Shown here: piece after piece, positions 25,534 to 34,989 of the stretch
Layout: the number at the start of each line of letters is the position of its first letter
How positions within the stretch are numbered: the stretch's first letter is position 1
Assembly (NCBI RefSeq): GCF_020531845.1
Contig: NZ_JAJAVF010000002.1
Coordinates: 469,543-533,542 of the forward strand
From: Methylobacillus methanolivorans
Lineage (GTDB): Bacteria; Pseudomonadota; Gammaproteobacteria; Burkholderiales; Methylophilaceae
Length of the DNA: 64,000 bases
Reading direction: 5' to 3'
Position numbers and translations under genes: made by a program
Notes under the pieces: generated by a model
The model's database searches: none
The model's input: only the letters and a program-made list of their open reading frames with translations
Told to the model about the DNA's origin: nothing

Positions 25534-26676
25534 CTAGTACTTTTTCCAGACAACCCGGTTAATGTAATCAGTATAGCTATGGATAATGCGTACGACCTTA
25601 TCACTGACGTTTGGCATGCTGTAGTCTGAGACTAGGCGCAACGTGCGTTCTGCTCCGCGTGACTGACCTTGGAGAATAGAGAGGCCCTGCCTTACACGAT
25701 CCATCTCAAGACCTGTCATCATGACAACAGCTTCCTCCATGCCTTCTGGACGTTCGTGCGCTTCACGGAGGTTCAGTGCAGGGAAGTTCAGGATAGATGA
25801 TTCTTCATTGATGGTGCCACTATCAGACAACACGGCCCGGGCTTGTGTCTGGAGTTTGACGTAATCATGAAAGCCCAGTGGCTTGAGCAATCGTACTTGG
25901 GGGTGGAATGTTGCACCTACGTTGTCGACGCGTTTCTGGGTGCGTGGATGAGTCGATACGATCACCGGCAGATCATGGTCTGTGGCGACCGCATTAATGA
26001 CGTTGACCAGTTTCGCAAAGTTCTGGTCTGACTCGATATTCTCTTCACGGTGGGCACTGACGACGAAATACTGCCCTGGCTTCAGGCCAAACCGAGATAG
26101 GGCATCTGAAGCCTCAATTTGCGTAAGGTAATGATGCAATACCTCATACATGGGGCTTCCAGTCTTGATAACCTGATCTGGAGGTAATCCTTCTCGTAAC
26201 AGGTAATCGCGCGCAATCGTGCTATAGGTCAGGTTGATGTCTGCAGTATGGTCAACGATGCGCCGATTGGTTTCTTCTGGCACTCGCTGATCGAAGCAGC
26301 GGTTGCCTGCCTCCATGTGAAAAATGGGTACCTTGTGGCGCTTGGCGGGAATGACGGAGAGACAGCTGTTTGTATCGCCCAATACCAGCATGGCTTCGGG
26401 GTTAACTTCACTGAGCACACTGTCAATCGCCGTGATCAGGTTGCCTATGGTATTAGCTGCACCCTTGCTACCTTCGGCGCTATTCAGGAAATAATCTGGC
26501 TTGCGTATACCCAAGTCGTCAAAAAACACCTGATTGAGTTCATAGTCGTAATTCTGGCCTGTATGCACAAGAATATGCTCGCAATGACGATCTAGGGCAG
26601 CCAGTACACGGGAGAGGCGGATAATTTCCGGGCGTGTCCCGACCACGGACATTACTTTAAGTTTTTTCATCTTCAA
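25534..26676 (-). CDS. fnlC: UDP-N-acetyl-L-fucosamine synthase / UDP-GlcNAc 2-epimerase family
   Basis: 380 residues of the WecB/non-hydrolysing 2-epimerase family: VVGTRPEIIRLS at the N-terminus, HTGQNYDYELNQVFF, VLGDTNSCLS, HMEAGNR, SAHREENIE and DSGTINEESS. Its position with fnlA and fnlB identifies it as the last step of UDP-L-FucNAc synthesis (FnlC/WbjD/CapG): C2 epimerisation of UDP-N-acetyl-L-pneumosamine. It overlaps fnlB by 4 bases. Confidence 0.9.
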   Translation of the reverse strand: MKMKKLKVMSVVGTRPEIIRLSRVLAALDRHCEHILVHTGQNYDYELNQVFFDDLGIRKPDYFLNSAEGSKGAANTIGNLITAIDSVLSEVNPEAMLVLGDTNSCLSVIPAKRHKVPIFHMEAGNRCFDQRVPEETNRRIVDHTADINLTYSTIARDYLLREGLPPDQVIKTGSPMYEVLHHYLTQIEASDALSRFGLKPGQYFVVSAHREENIESDQNFAKLVNVINAVATDHDLPVIVSTHPRTQKRVDNVGATFHPQVRLLKPLGFHDYVKLQTQARAVLSDSGTINEESSILNFPALNLREAHERPEGMEEAVVMMTGLEMDRVRQGLSILQGQSRGAERTLRLVSDYSMPNVSDKVVRIIHSYTDYINRVVWKKY

Positions 26677-27815
26677 ACCTTGCTTGCAATGGTATCGGGG
26701 TGTTCGCGATCAAAGTTTTCATTGGCCCATAGCATAACCACCATTTCACTCGTGCCGGTATTGGTGATGTCATGCGACCAGCCAGGAATTGTATCGACTA
26801 TTTGCGGCTTTTCCCCGCAAGTGCGCAATTCTATTCGTTCATCAGTCAGCAAGTGACGAAAGCGAAATAATGCCTCACCCTTGATGACCAGAAACTTTTC
26901 GGTCTTGGTGTGATGGTAGTGTCCTCCACGAGTAATACCCGGGTGAGCGGTAAAGTAGCTGAATTGGCCACTATCAGGGGTTTTGAGCATCTCGACAAAC
27001 ACACCTCGTGCATCTCCATGCTGGGGAATGTCGTAATGGAAACGCTCACTGGGCAGATAACTGATGTAGGTGGCATACAAGGCACGCAGGAAGCCTGTGC
27101 CGACATGATCGGTATACAAGCTAGTGCGGTCTTTATCAAACGATGAAATGTGGGCAGCCAGCTCTCCCAGCGTCACCGTATACTCTGGAGTGATTTCCAT
27201 GCTTGTCACTCCGATGGGCGCTTTATGTATTGCTGAGATCAGTGCCTGTGCCACATCGTCGATATATGCAAGTTGCAGTGCGCGAGCAGGGTCATTCACC
27301 TGGATAGGCAGGCCCCTGGCTATGTTGTAGCAAAAGGTAGCCACGACAGAGTTGTAGTTCGGTTTGCACCATTTACCGAATACCCCCGGTAAACGGAAGA
27401 TTATAGCCGGATTGCCAGTTTCCTCAGCCAGGGATCTAATACTGTGTTCTGCAGCCAACTTGCTGCGACCATAAGGATTATCGATTTCCGCCTGGGTGGA
27501 TGAGGCTAGAATCAGCAATACATTGCGCCCAGTAGAAACTTTATGTTTCTTGATGACATTGCACAAGGTTGCGGTGAGGCCTGCATTGACGATAGAGAAT
27601 GCCGCTTCATCCTGTGGGCGGTTCTCGCCTGCCAGGTGAATGACGGCATCAGCTTCTGCAATGAGCGCAGGCAGGCAGGCTACATCGTCGCCACGGGCGA
27701 AGGTCGAAACAATGTATTGTGCAGACTCTCCAAGCCTGGCCAGCAGGTTCTTGCCAATAAATCCCTGGCTTCCCGTGACGAGTACGCGGTAGATAGGGGA
27801 GGGCGTTACGCTCAT
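26673..27815 (-). CDS. fnlB: UDP-2-acetamido-2,6-dideoxy-hexulose reductase/epimerase (CapF/FnlB type)
   Basis: 380 residues in two domains. An N-terminal SDR (VLVTGSQGFIGKNL, then YGRSKLAAE) occupies about 1-245. The C-terminal cupin (GGHYHHTKTEKFLVIKGEA, metal-binding His) follows. This fusion is diagnostic of CapF/WbjC/FnlB, which epimerises at C3 and reduces C4 of the FnlA product. The starts and stops overlap by 4 bases on both sides. Confidence 0.93.
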   Translation of the reverse strand: MSVTPSPIYRVLVTGSQGFIGKNLLARLGESAQYIVSTFARGDDVACLPALIAEADAVIHLAGENRPQDEAAFSIVNAGLTATLCNVIKKHKVSTGRNVLLILASSTQAEIDNPYGRSKLAAEHSIRSLAEETGNPAIIFRLPGVFGKWCKPNYNSVVATFCYNIARGLPIQVNDPARALQLAYIDDVAQALISAIHKAPIGVTSMEITPEYTVTLGELAAHISSFDKDRTSLYTDHVGTGFLRALYATYISYLPSERFHYDIPQHGDARGVFVEMLKTPDSGQFSYFTAHPGITRGGHYHHTKTEKFLVIKGEALFRFRHLLTDERIELRTCGEKPQIVDTIPGWSHDITNTGTSEMVVMLWANENFDREHPDTIASKV

Positions 27816-28840
27816 TCTTCGGGCTCCACATCTTCTCCCTTTATCGCGGCCTGCATAAAGCGTAGCTTGGTGAGGAGGTTTTTCATGCCTTCCACATCAA
27901 GGCGCGTTGTGTTGTGTGAACTGTACTCTACAGCCTCGGAAATCTTGATTTCACCTTGCTCCACAAATTTGCCGTAATTCAAGTCACGGAGGTCTGGCGG
28001 TACACGGTAGTAACCTCCAAGATCCTGTGCCGATACCATTTCTTCCCGGCTCAGTAACACCTCAAATAATTTTTCTCCATGTCGGGTACCAATAATATTG
28101 ATTGGGTGCGATGGTTGTTGCAGCAGTTCGGTCAATGCCTTGGCAAGCGTTTCTATGGTTGCGGCTGGTGCTTTTTGTACAAAAATATCGCCTGGATTAC
28201 CATGCTCGAATGCATAAAGCACCAGATCAACGGCATCATCCAGAGTCATCATGAAGCGCGTCATGAGCGGGTCAGTAATGGTGATGGCCTGGCCAGCACG
28301 TATCTGTTTGGTAAATAGTGGAATCACCGAGCCGCGGGAGGCCATGACATTTCCATAGCGGGTAGCACAGATGATGGTACTGGTACTCGAGCGAGACTTT
28401 GCGACGATGACTTTTTCCATCATCGCCTTGCTGATTCCCATTGCATTGATGGGATATACCGCCTTGTCAGTGCTGAGACATACAACATGCTTGACGCCAC
28501 AATTGATCGCTGCTTCCAACACATTCTCGGTGCCCAGCACATTGGTCTTGACTGCCTCCATGGGATGGAATTCGCATGATGGCACCTGTTTGAGCGCTGC
28601 TGCATGGTAAATATAGTCTACCCCACGTACCGCATTCAATACAGATTGATAATCTCGTACATCGCCGATGTAGAACTTGAGCTTGGGGCTGTTGTACTTC
28701 TTGCGCATATCATCCTGCTTCTTTTCGTCACGGCTCAGGATGCGAATTTCCTGCAGATCTGAATCAAGGAAGCGGCGCAGCACTGCATTGCCAAATGAGC
28801 CTGTACCGCCGGTAATCAGCAGCGTTTTGTTTTTAAACAT
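27812..28840 (-). CDS. fnlA: UDP-GlcNAc 4,6-dehydratase/5-epimerase (CapE/FnlA type)
   Basis: 342 residues. The cofactor motif is TGGTGSFGNAVL, with AALKQVPSCEFHPMEAVKTN and STDKAVYPINAMGISK, where Met stands in place of the usual SDR Tyr before Lys, as in CapE-type enzymes. The C-terminus has GTRHGEKLFEVLLSREE. First step of UDP-N-acetyl-L-fucosamine synthesis. The stop codon overlaps the fnlB start. The start overlaps the preceding glycosyltransferase stop by a single base. Confidence 0.93.
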   Translation of the reverse strand: MFKNKTLLITGGTGSFGNAVLRRFLDSDLQEIRILSRDEKKQDDMRKKYNSPKLKFYIGDVRDYQSVLNAVRGVDYIYHAAALKQVPSCEFHPMEAVKTNVLGTENVLEAAINCGVKHVVCLSTDKAVYPINAMGISKAMMEKVIVAKSRSSTSTIICATRYGNVMASRGSVIPLFTKQIRAGQAITITDPLMTRFMMTLDDAVDLVLYAFEHGNPGDIFVQKAPAATIETLAKALTELLQQPSHPINIIGTRHGEKLFEVLLSREEMVSAQDLGGYYRVPPDLRDLNYGKFVEQGEIKISEAVEYSSHNTTRLDVEGMKNLLTKLRFMQAAIKGEDVEPEE

Positions 28841-30018
28841 TAAAATCCTCCTTCGTGCTGACGCACGACATGTTCGATAAATTCAAAAGTGTCGTTTGCA
28901 CATGTTTTCCAGGAATAGGCATGTGCTTTTTGCCACGCGGCTTGCGCCAACTTTGCACGCATTGCATGATCCTCAGCCAATTGTTGCAGTGCATGAGTGA
29001 TGGATGCTACCGATGATGGATCAAAATAAGTACCCGCATCGCCGAGGACTTCTGGCATGGGGCCTAGGTTAGAGCAGGCAATGGGCAATCCGGCTGCCAT
29101 TCCCTCAATCAGGATGTTGGGCAGGTTTTCGCAACTGGATGCAAATACAAAAGCGTCTGCCTCATGGTACAGCTCGTGGAGTTTCTCGAACGGAGCATGG
29201 CCGGTATATTTCAGCATTCGTGCTTCGGGATCAAGCTTCCGCAGCAGTTGTTGAAATGTTTTTCCATATTGCCCCCAGGGTGCACCAATAAAGTTTGCTT
29301 CAATCGGCATCCCCTGTTTTTGCAATGCTGCAATGGCTTGTGCAACCTCAATCTGGTGCTTGTATGGCATTAATATCGAGACATAGATAACACGGAACGG
29401 CCGTGCTTCACTGCAGTCCTCCAGCCGCCGTTGTGGTCGCGGCGCACGCTTGAAACGTTCTTCTATTCCATGCGGTATCAGTGCGGTACGGGGTGTGACC
29501 GTTTTCAGTAGACCCTCAATGGCATTGCGTGCGTAGTTGGTCAGGAAGATCAGGCCTTGTGCACGCGAAAATGATGCACCCTGGCTGTATCTCAACAGTT
29601 GCATCTTCAGGCGCATCAAACTCCAGCGACCAAATAAATCAGCCTGCAATGGTTCAAAGGGCAGCATGTTCTGGGACATCGTGACCGTAGGTACCGGGCA
29701 CTGCCAGGGCAGAGTGCCTCCCGGTGAAAACAGTACGTGGCATCCAGCAATTTTCAGCTCTCGAGGCAAATGATACTGCTGCCCTATGGCTTGATGCAGG
29801 AGGCCACCATTGCACCAGGCAGGCGTGACCGGGGTGATCCATGCATGCCTGGGTAGTTGCTGGGCCGTCCTTGAACTGGTCCAGATGGTGACTCGTGCCA
29901 GGGAAGTCCCGTCCTGGTCTGCAGCATTCAGCAGGCGAACAAGGTGGGTCAGCCCGCCGCCGGAGCGGATGTTGCTGGCATCGATACCAATATGCAGCTT
30001 GCGTCGTGACAGGCTCAT
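28840..30018 (-). CDS. Glycosyltransferase family 4
   Basis: 392 residues with GT-B layout. The N-terminal GIDASNIRSGGGLTHLVRLL binds acceptor. The C-terminal domain carries RVIYVSILMPYKHQIEVAQA and the E-x7-E motif SSCENLPNILIEGMAAGLP. Donor and acceptor are unknown; in this operon a fucosyl or uronosyl transferase is plausible. It overlaps the methyltransferase by 4 bases. Confidence 0.85.
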   Translation of the reverse strand: MSLSRRKLHIGIDASNIRSGGGLTHLVRLLNAADQDGTSLARVTIWTSSRTAQQLPRHAWITPVTPAWCNGGLLHQAIGQQYHLPRELKIAGCHVLFSPGGTLPWQCPVPTVTMSQNMLPFEPLQADLFGRWSLMRLKMQLLRYSQGASFSRAQGLIFLTNYARNAIEGLLKTVTPRTALIPHGIEERFKRAPRPQRRLEDCSEARPFRVIYVSILMPYKHQIEVAQAIAALQKQGMPIEANFIGAPWGQYGKTFQQLLRKLDPEARMLKYTGHAPFEKLHELYHEADAFVFASSCENLPNILIEGMAAGLPIACSNLGPMPEVLGDAGTYFDPSSVASITHALQQLAEDHAMRAKLAQAAWQKAHAYSWKTCANDTFEFIEHVVRQHEGGF

Positions 30019-30896
30019 TTAGTCTGGGGTTCGTTCATGGCGACCAAGCCATTGCGTACCGGATACCGTGTTTGGCAGTTCTTGCATTCCAGATGCTGTA
30101 CCTGATGTTCAAGTTGATCGCATCGGCAGGCTGGGCATAGCAGTAGTGGGAAGACGTCAATGATCTGATTTCTCTTTCTTTGTGACAGCAGGTTGCGGAT
30201 TCCCAGCCTGATCCATTCACGGAAGCGGGACTTCAATGATAGGAATGTGTCGGGACGTATCTGTTTTGGAGGTGTCCAGTTGGCATCTGCATCCGGATTG
30301 GTCACACGGTAGGCAATGCTGTCCTGCCAGTAATACCGCACGTGGAATTCAAATGGACGCTTGGGCATCAACAGGGTGGTCATGTAGCGCTTGACACGAT
30401 GTTCATACAACTCGACCAATCCAGGGTCATTGATCCAGGCTGTTTTCTTGGTGATGATCAGGGTGTTGTCTCTGACCGTAATTTCCAGTCGATGATCGCG
30501 GTAAGGATTTAGGCGTTCAAACAAGGCATCCGGAACTTCGATATATCCTGCCTTGGCAACCCGTTGCAACTCAGTGAGAAAGCGCTCGGGATCGGTTGAG
30601 TGTTCCAGTACATGCGACGCGATCACGAAATCAAACGCCTTGTCCTTGAAGGGCAGATTTTCGACAAAGCCCAATACCGTTGGCCGATCTGATGTGAGTG
30701 GAACCCAATGTCTCTCACGCGTATTCTCGTAGGCATCCAGCAATACGTTTGCACGGGGGTAAGGGTTACCACCCGATCCAACTTCCAGTACCAGGGCATC
30801 TGGATGTACTGGTGTATGGAATCGTCGCAGTGCCCAAGCCATTGGCTGGAGACGCAAGGCTAGCATGAGCTTCATGGCTCTAGAATATTGATGCAT
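30015..30896 (-). CDS. SAM-dependent methyltransferase with C-terminal zinc-ribbon-like tail
   Basis: 293 residues. Class I methyltransferase: VLEVGSGGNPYPRA binds SAM, then FDFVIASHVLEH. The last 45 residues contain CPACRCDQLEH and CKNCQTRYPVRNGLVA, a Trm112-like zinc ribbon often fused to sugar methyltransferases. It may O-methylate a glycan residue; the target is unknown. The start overlaps the CgeB-like gene by 17 bases. Confidence 0.78.
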   Translation of the reverse strand: MHQYSRAMKLMLALRLQPMAWALRRFHTPVHPDALVLEVGSGGNPYPRANVLLDAYENTRERHWVPLTSDRPTVLGFVENLPFKDKAFDFVIASHVLEHSTDPERFLTELQRVAKAGYIEVPDALFERLNPYRDHRLEITVRDNTLIITKKTAWINDPGLVELYEHRVKRYMTTLLMPKRPFEFHVRYYWQDSIAYRVTNPDADANWTPPKQIRPDTFLSLKSRFREWIRLGIRNLLSQRKRNQIIDVFPLLLCPACRCDQLEHQVQHLECKNCQTRYPVRNGLVAMNEPQTK

Positions 30897-31974
30897 GGTG
30901 TTTTCCTGTTTCTTCTTTAATCCAGTTCATCAGCATAGCCGCCCTTGAATCAATGTCATGGCCTGCGCTGATGACTTTTCTGTAGCCAGCTTCAGCCACC
31001 TGGGATGCTTTGTCAGGGTTGTTTATGTAATAGTCAATCTTGGCCAGCATTTCTTCCCGCGAGCGGAAGTAATCGGCCTCTACGCCCTCCAGGTACAGTG
31101 AAGCCAAATCTTCTGAATATTCCGACAGCATCAGTGTTCTCGTGGCAGGGATCTCGAAACAGCGGCGTGTGTAGGTATCCCGGTTCAATTTCGAGAAAAA
31201 ACATAGCGCAATTCTTGCACCACAAAGAGCACGATTATAATCTTCACGCCACACCATGCTCGTTGGCGCAAGGTGCTGAAGCACGGTGGAATGAGCCAAT
31301 GGCTTTTTCCAGTATTTTGTCGGGCCGAATAATCTTAATTGATGACCATGCGTGACAATGGCTTCCAGGTAATCCATACGTTGGTCGGGTTCGTAGTGTC
31401 CTATGAATACCACATCTGTTTTAAACATGGTTTGCTCTTCTGAGGTCAGTGTTACGGGATGGCTACGATCCGGTACATACCAGGAACGCAACAACTCAAC
31501 CCGACGTGCACCCGCCTGCATGAATTCCGGCAAGTTGGCGTGCCGGTAGGCAAGCATCAAGTCATAGTCCGGGATAGCTGCCATGAAGTGCCGCCACAGG
31601 TAGCGCGGCTGAGTTGGTGAAAATGGGTCGTCATTGTTGTAGCCAACTAGCACGCATCCAGGTAATTGCTGGCGAATGTTACGCAGCGTGGCGGCGGTAA
31701 TGTGGGTGCCCCGATAAATAAAGATAGCGTCAGGCTTTTGTGCGAGTGCCAATGTCAGGAGATCCTGATTGATCAGGTCAATTACCTTGCCAATAACAAA
31801 TTTGTTCTGGATACGCTGCAGCAGACCCGAGAGCAAACCTGCATGCTGGGAAGCATCTGTAAAGTAGTGAAACCACTTGAATTCGATCACGTCATGGCCG
31901 AGGCGACGGAAGGACCGGCTCAATTCCTCCTCATGCAAATCGGAATGCCAGTCACCAGCAATGAGCAGCTTCAC
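30880..31974 (-). CDS. CgeB-like glycosyltransferase
   Basis: 364 residues. It resembles the CgeB/Glyco_trans_1_2 family: MKLLIAGDWHSDLHEEELSRSF at the start, VVFIGHYEPDQRMDYLEAI in the middle, and the C-terminal FEIPATRTLMLSEYSEDL followed by EEMLAKIDYYI. No signal peptide or membrane helix. Such proteins are common in glycan loci; donor and acceptor are unknown. A second CgeB-like gene lies at 37038-38297. Confidence 0.78.
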   Translation of the reverse strand: MKLLIAGDWHSDLHEEELSRSFRRLGHDVIEFKWFHYFTDASQHAGLLSGLLQRIQNKFVIGKVIDLINQDLLTLALAQKPDAIFIYRGTHITAATLRNIRQQLPGCVLVGYNNDDPFSPTQPRYLWRHFMAAIPDYDLMLAYRHANLPEFMQAGARRVELLRSWYVPDRSHPVTLTSEEQTMFKTDVVFIGHYEPDQRMDYLEAIVTHGHQLRLFGPTKYWKKPLAHSTVLQHLAPTSMVWREDYNRALCGARIALCFFSKLNRDTYTRRCFEIPATRTLMLSEYSEDLASLYLEGVEADYFRSREEMLAKIDYYINNPDKASQVAEAGYRKVISAGHDIDSRAAMLMNWIKEETGKHHASIF

Positions 31975-33026
31975 GAGGATTTTCCCCTCGCTGCGCCAAG
32001 CCGTGGAGTGTGTCCCAGCTTATTTTTGATCCATATGATCAATCGATCCAGTCGCTCGGGACCTACCAGCAATAAGCCCGTGAAATAAGCATGAAAGAGC
32101 GGGGAGCGCCAGAATCCCAGGCGTGCTAGCGACACGCCATACTTCAGGAACACGCCTAGTGGTTGTTTTGCCTGGATGGCAAGAATTGGGTATGAATAGG
32201 CTCCAATATCAGCACGGATTGCATTATATACAGCCATGCCAGTCTGGATTTCAATATACCGGGCAATATCTAGCATCCCGTGCATGAAATGCAGGGAGGA
32301 TGCCGGGGTCTGGTTCTGTGGAACAAACTTGCCGCGCTCGGCCGCGCTATTACCGAAGTCTGGCGGGGTACCATCCCGTCGCAGTGCGATGATGTTTGGG
32401 GTGAACACCACGCTGTGGTGGGCCAGAATCATACCGACCAGATAGAGCTGATACAGTAGGGTGCCATCAAACCGATCGGTGGAAAATCCTGCCGCGGCAT
32501 CACGTTTGATGACCATGCCAGGAATGACGACCGAACGTCGATAGCCGGCAGCAATGGCAGACTGGCCCGCAGGGAAGACATGCTCTTCAGCATAATAGCG
32601 AAATACTTGCTTATGTATCGATGGGTCAGTATCAAATGTGGCGTAAGTGCGTACGATCACTCCGCAGTCATCAATCCGTTGTGCGATGTCAGCAATAGAA
32701 GAGAGGGCTCCTGGACATAATAGGTCATCATTGCCCATAAACACGCAGAATTGTCCGCGACTGCATTCCACCAATTCACGAATGTTGCCATCATAGCCGA
32801 GGTTATTAGCATTCTCACGGTAACGAATCCGGCCCGGATATCGAGCGCTGAAATTCTCCGTGACCTGTCTGATCGCATCGCGCTCAGGCGAGCCATCCTC
32901 GCAGATAAGAATTTCAAAGTCCTGGAAATCCTGCTGGACGATGGAATTCAGCAATGGTGCTAGAAGCTGTGCCCTGTTGTATGCAGGGATGCAGACGGTA
33001 AGTAATGGTCTTGTATTCATTTTCAA
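31971..33026 (-). CDS. Glycosyltransferase family 2
   Basis: 351 residues. GT-A fold: LLTVCIPAYNRAQLLAPLL at the N-terminus, ILICEDGSPE (nucleotide sugar binding), and the DXD-like GNDDLL motif near residue 100. The C-terminal third is basic and amphipathic, probably membrane-associated. It overlaps both neighbours by 4 bases. The sugar is unknown. Confidence 0.85.
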   Translation of the reverse strand: MKMNTRPLLTVCIPAYNRAQLLAPLLNSIVQQDFQDFEILICEDGSPERDAIRQVTENFSARYPGRIRYRENANNLGYDGNIRELVECSRGQFCVFMGNDDLLCPGALSSIADIAQRIDDCGVIVRTYATFDTDPSIHKQVFRYYAEEHVFPAGQSAIAAGYRRSVVIPGMVIKRDAAAGFSTDRFDGTLLYQLYLVGMILAHHSVVFTPNIIALRRDGTPPDFGNSAAERGKFVPQNQTPASSLHFMHGMLDIARYIEIQTGMAVYNAIRADIGAYSYPILAIQAKQPLGVFLKYGVSLARLGFWRSPLFHAYFTGLLLVGPERLDRLIIWIKNKLGHTPRLGAARGKSS

Positions 33027-34876
33027 GCGTTTTTCAAGGCAATCGCCAACATGATTAATGCAAACAGGCGGCCACCATTGGCCCTGCCTGCCATGTGTCC
33101 CCTGACCAGGGCACGTACTTCATCAAGATTGAATAGCGTTGGCAGGCTTTCCATGCGGCTCATCAGGTCTGCTTCCCCGGCCTGGCGCAACCATTCGTTC
33201 AGCGGAATGGAGAAGCCTTGTTTACGCTTGACATCCAGATCGCCGGGTAGCCAGCGACGTGCCAGTATACGCTGCAGGCGTCTTGATTCCCCATTCTGAA
33301 CTTTCCAGCTGGATGGAACGCGGCCGAATGCAAACTCGATCAAGCGATGGTCGAGAAATGGTGCCCTGACCTCAAGACTGTGCGCCATGCTTGCCCTGTC
33401 AACCTTCACCAGGAAATCATCCGGCAATATGCTATTGAAGTGCGTACGCGTCATGGAGTCTACGGGATCACTGCCTTGCAGAAACTGCTGCAATAAAAAC
33501 TGTTCTGCCTGGCCCAGCTCTTCCCCGAGTGCATTCACAGCATCTCGGTGCAGGATACGTTGCCGCAATGTCATGTCGAAATATGGACGCCCCCATATCA
33601 TCTGCTGCAATGGGCCGTGCCGTAATGATGCTAGGCGGTTGCGGCCGCGAACCCCGGCAGGCAGCATGGCCGCTGCGCTGGCAGCTCCCGCCATTATCGT
33701 CGATGGAACCCAGCCCCAGCGGCTGGCGTCGGCTAAGCTGGTGGTGTAATCGGAATAACCGCCAAATAATTCATCACCGCCATCCCCTCCGAGGGCTACC
33801 GTGACCTGTTGGCGCGCAAGGCCAAATACCATCCAGGCTGGTAGGATCGAGGAGTCGGCGATGGGTTCATCAATAAATGGGGCAAGCCCATCCAGTAATT
33901 GCAGGCTGGTTTCCTGTAAAGGCAGCACGTGATGACGAGTGCCAAAATGCGATGCCACTTTTTGCGCATGATGCGCTTCATCCAAGTGCGAGCCGGGAAG
34001 CGAAATTGTGAATGTTTGAACCGGGTTGGCGCTAACGCGGGCAGCCGCTCCTACAACAAGGCTGGAGTCCAGTCCGCCAGATAGCATTACCCCAACTGGG
34101 ACATCGGCTACCAGCCGAAGGCGTACAGAGTCTTCGATGAGTGCAGCAGCCTCGTCTGCGAGTGCTTCGCCATCCTCCAATCCTGAGGATTGATTGGGTG
34201 GCAATGACCAATAACGCCAGATATCCAGCTTGAAGGTATTCAGTGAGAGCTTGGCACAGTGTGCCGGGGGTAGTTTTTGCACACCAGAAAAAAGACACAT
34301 GCCTGCTGGAATGTATCCCAGCGATAAATAATGGTTGAGTGCTTGCAAGTCAATCGCAGACTGGTGGGGCAGGGCCTTGAGTTCAGATGCGAACCAGAAT
34401 TCGCTCGCGGAAGGTGCAAAATAGAGTGGCTTCTCGCCCGCACGATCGCGTGCAATAAATATGGAGGCAGGTGTATGCGCATTTCCTCTGTCATGGATGG
34501 CAAAGGCAAACATGCCGTTCAGGTACTCTAGGCAGGCAGGTCCCCAGTGAATGAAGGCGGCAAGCAGAACTTCAGTATCACCTGTTGATTGAAAGCTGTG
34601 CCCAATACTGGATAGTGTGTGGCGCAATGCCGCAAAGTTGTATAGCTCTCCATTGAAAATAATCGTGTAACGCCCATCCGGGCTGATCATCGGCTGCTGG
34701 GAGTGGTTTGATAGGTCAATAACGGACAGGCGGCGGTGACCAAAAACAACCCTGCCACAATGGGATGACCATAGTCCATTGCCATCGGGTCCGCGATGGA
34801 TAAGCTTGTTCAGCTGTGTTTCCAGCCTGGCTGGGTCAGCAGACGTAGAATGGATAAATCCGGCGATACCGCACAC
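33023..34876 (-). CDS. AsnB-like glutamine amidotransferase
   Basis: 617 residues if started at GTG 34876. This start is required because Cys must directly follow the initiator Met to act as the N-terminal nucleophile (VCGIAGFIHS). The reading frame is open 26 codons further upstream. Glutaminase domain: LIHRGPDG and FNGELYNF. Synthetase domain: VGVMLSGGLDSSLV (ATP pyrophosphatase loop) and GGDGGDELFGGY. In an EPS locus with uronic-acid genes, AsnB-like proteins are believed to amidate hexuronic acids (WbpS-like). Real asparagine synthesis cannot be excluded. Confidence 0.88.
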   Translation of the reverse strand: MCGIAGFIHSTSADPARLETQLNKLIHRGPDGNGLWSSHCGRVVFGHRRLSVIDLSNHSQQPMISPDGRYTIIFNGELYNFAALRHTLSSIGHSFQSTGDTEVLLAAFIHWGPACLEYLNGMFAFAIHDRGNAHTPASIFIARDRAGEKPLYFAPSASEFWFASELKALPHQSAIDLQALNHYLSLGYIPAGMCLFSGVQKLPPAHCAKLSLNTFKLDIWRYWSLPPNQSSGLEDGEALADEAAALIEDSVRLRLVADVPVGVMLSGGLDSSLVVGAAARVSANPVQTFTISLPGSHLDEAHHAQKVASHFGTRHHVLPLQETSLQLLDGLAPFIDEPIADSSILPAWMVFGLARQQVTVALGGDGGDELFGGYSDYTTSLADASRWGWVPSTIMAGAASAAAMLPAGVRGRNRLASLRHGPLQQMIWGRPYFDMTLRQRILHRDAVNALGEELGQAEQFLLQQFLQGSDPVDSMTRTHFNSILPDDFLVKVDRASMAHSLEVRAPFLDHRLIEFAFGRVPSSWKVQNGESRRLQRILARRWLPGDLDVKRKQGFSIPLNEWLRQAGEADLMSRMESLPTLFNLDEVRALVRGHMAGRANGGRLFALIMLAIALKNA

Positions 34877-34881
34877 GATAT

Positions 34882-34989
34882 TTAGTCTTTTCCCTGTTGG
34901 CAGCAATTGGCTGGGCCATTGCCGAGTTGATGAACAGATTTGCCCGAACGACACCAGGGCATGGGTAATGTCATGTTGTTAACGCTCAT
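34882..34989 (-). CDS. Possible 35-residue peptide between wzx and asnB
   Basis: ORF MSVNNMTLPMPWCRSGK... with AGAGG 5 bases before its ATG. It overlaps the end of the flippase gene by 11 bases and ends 5 bases before the GTG of the AsnB-like gene, which itself has no close ribosome binding site. Three Cys residues are present, in WCR and NCC. It may be a translational coupling peptide or a chance ORF; I do not recognise it. Confidence 0.35.
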   Translation of the reverse strand: MSVNNMTLPMPWCRSGKSVHQLGNGPANCCQQGKD

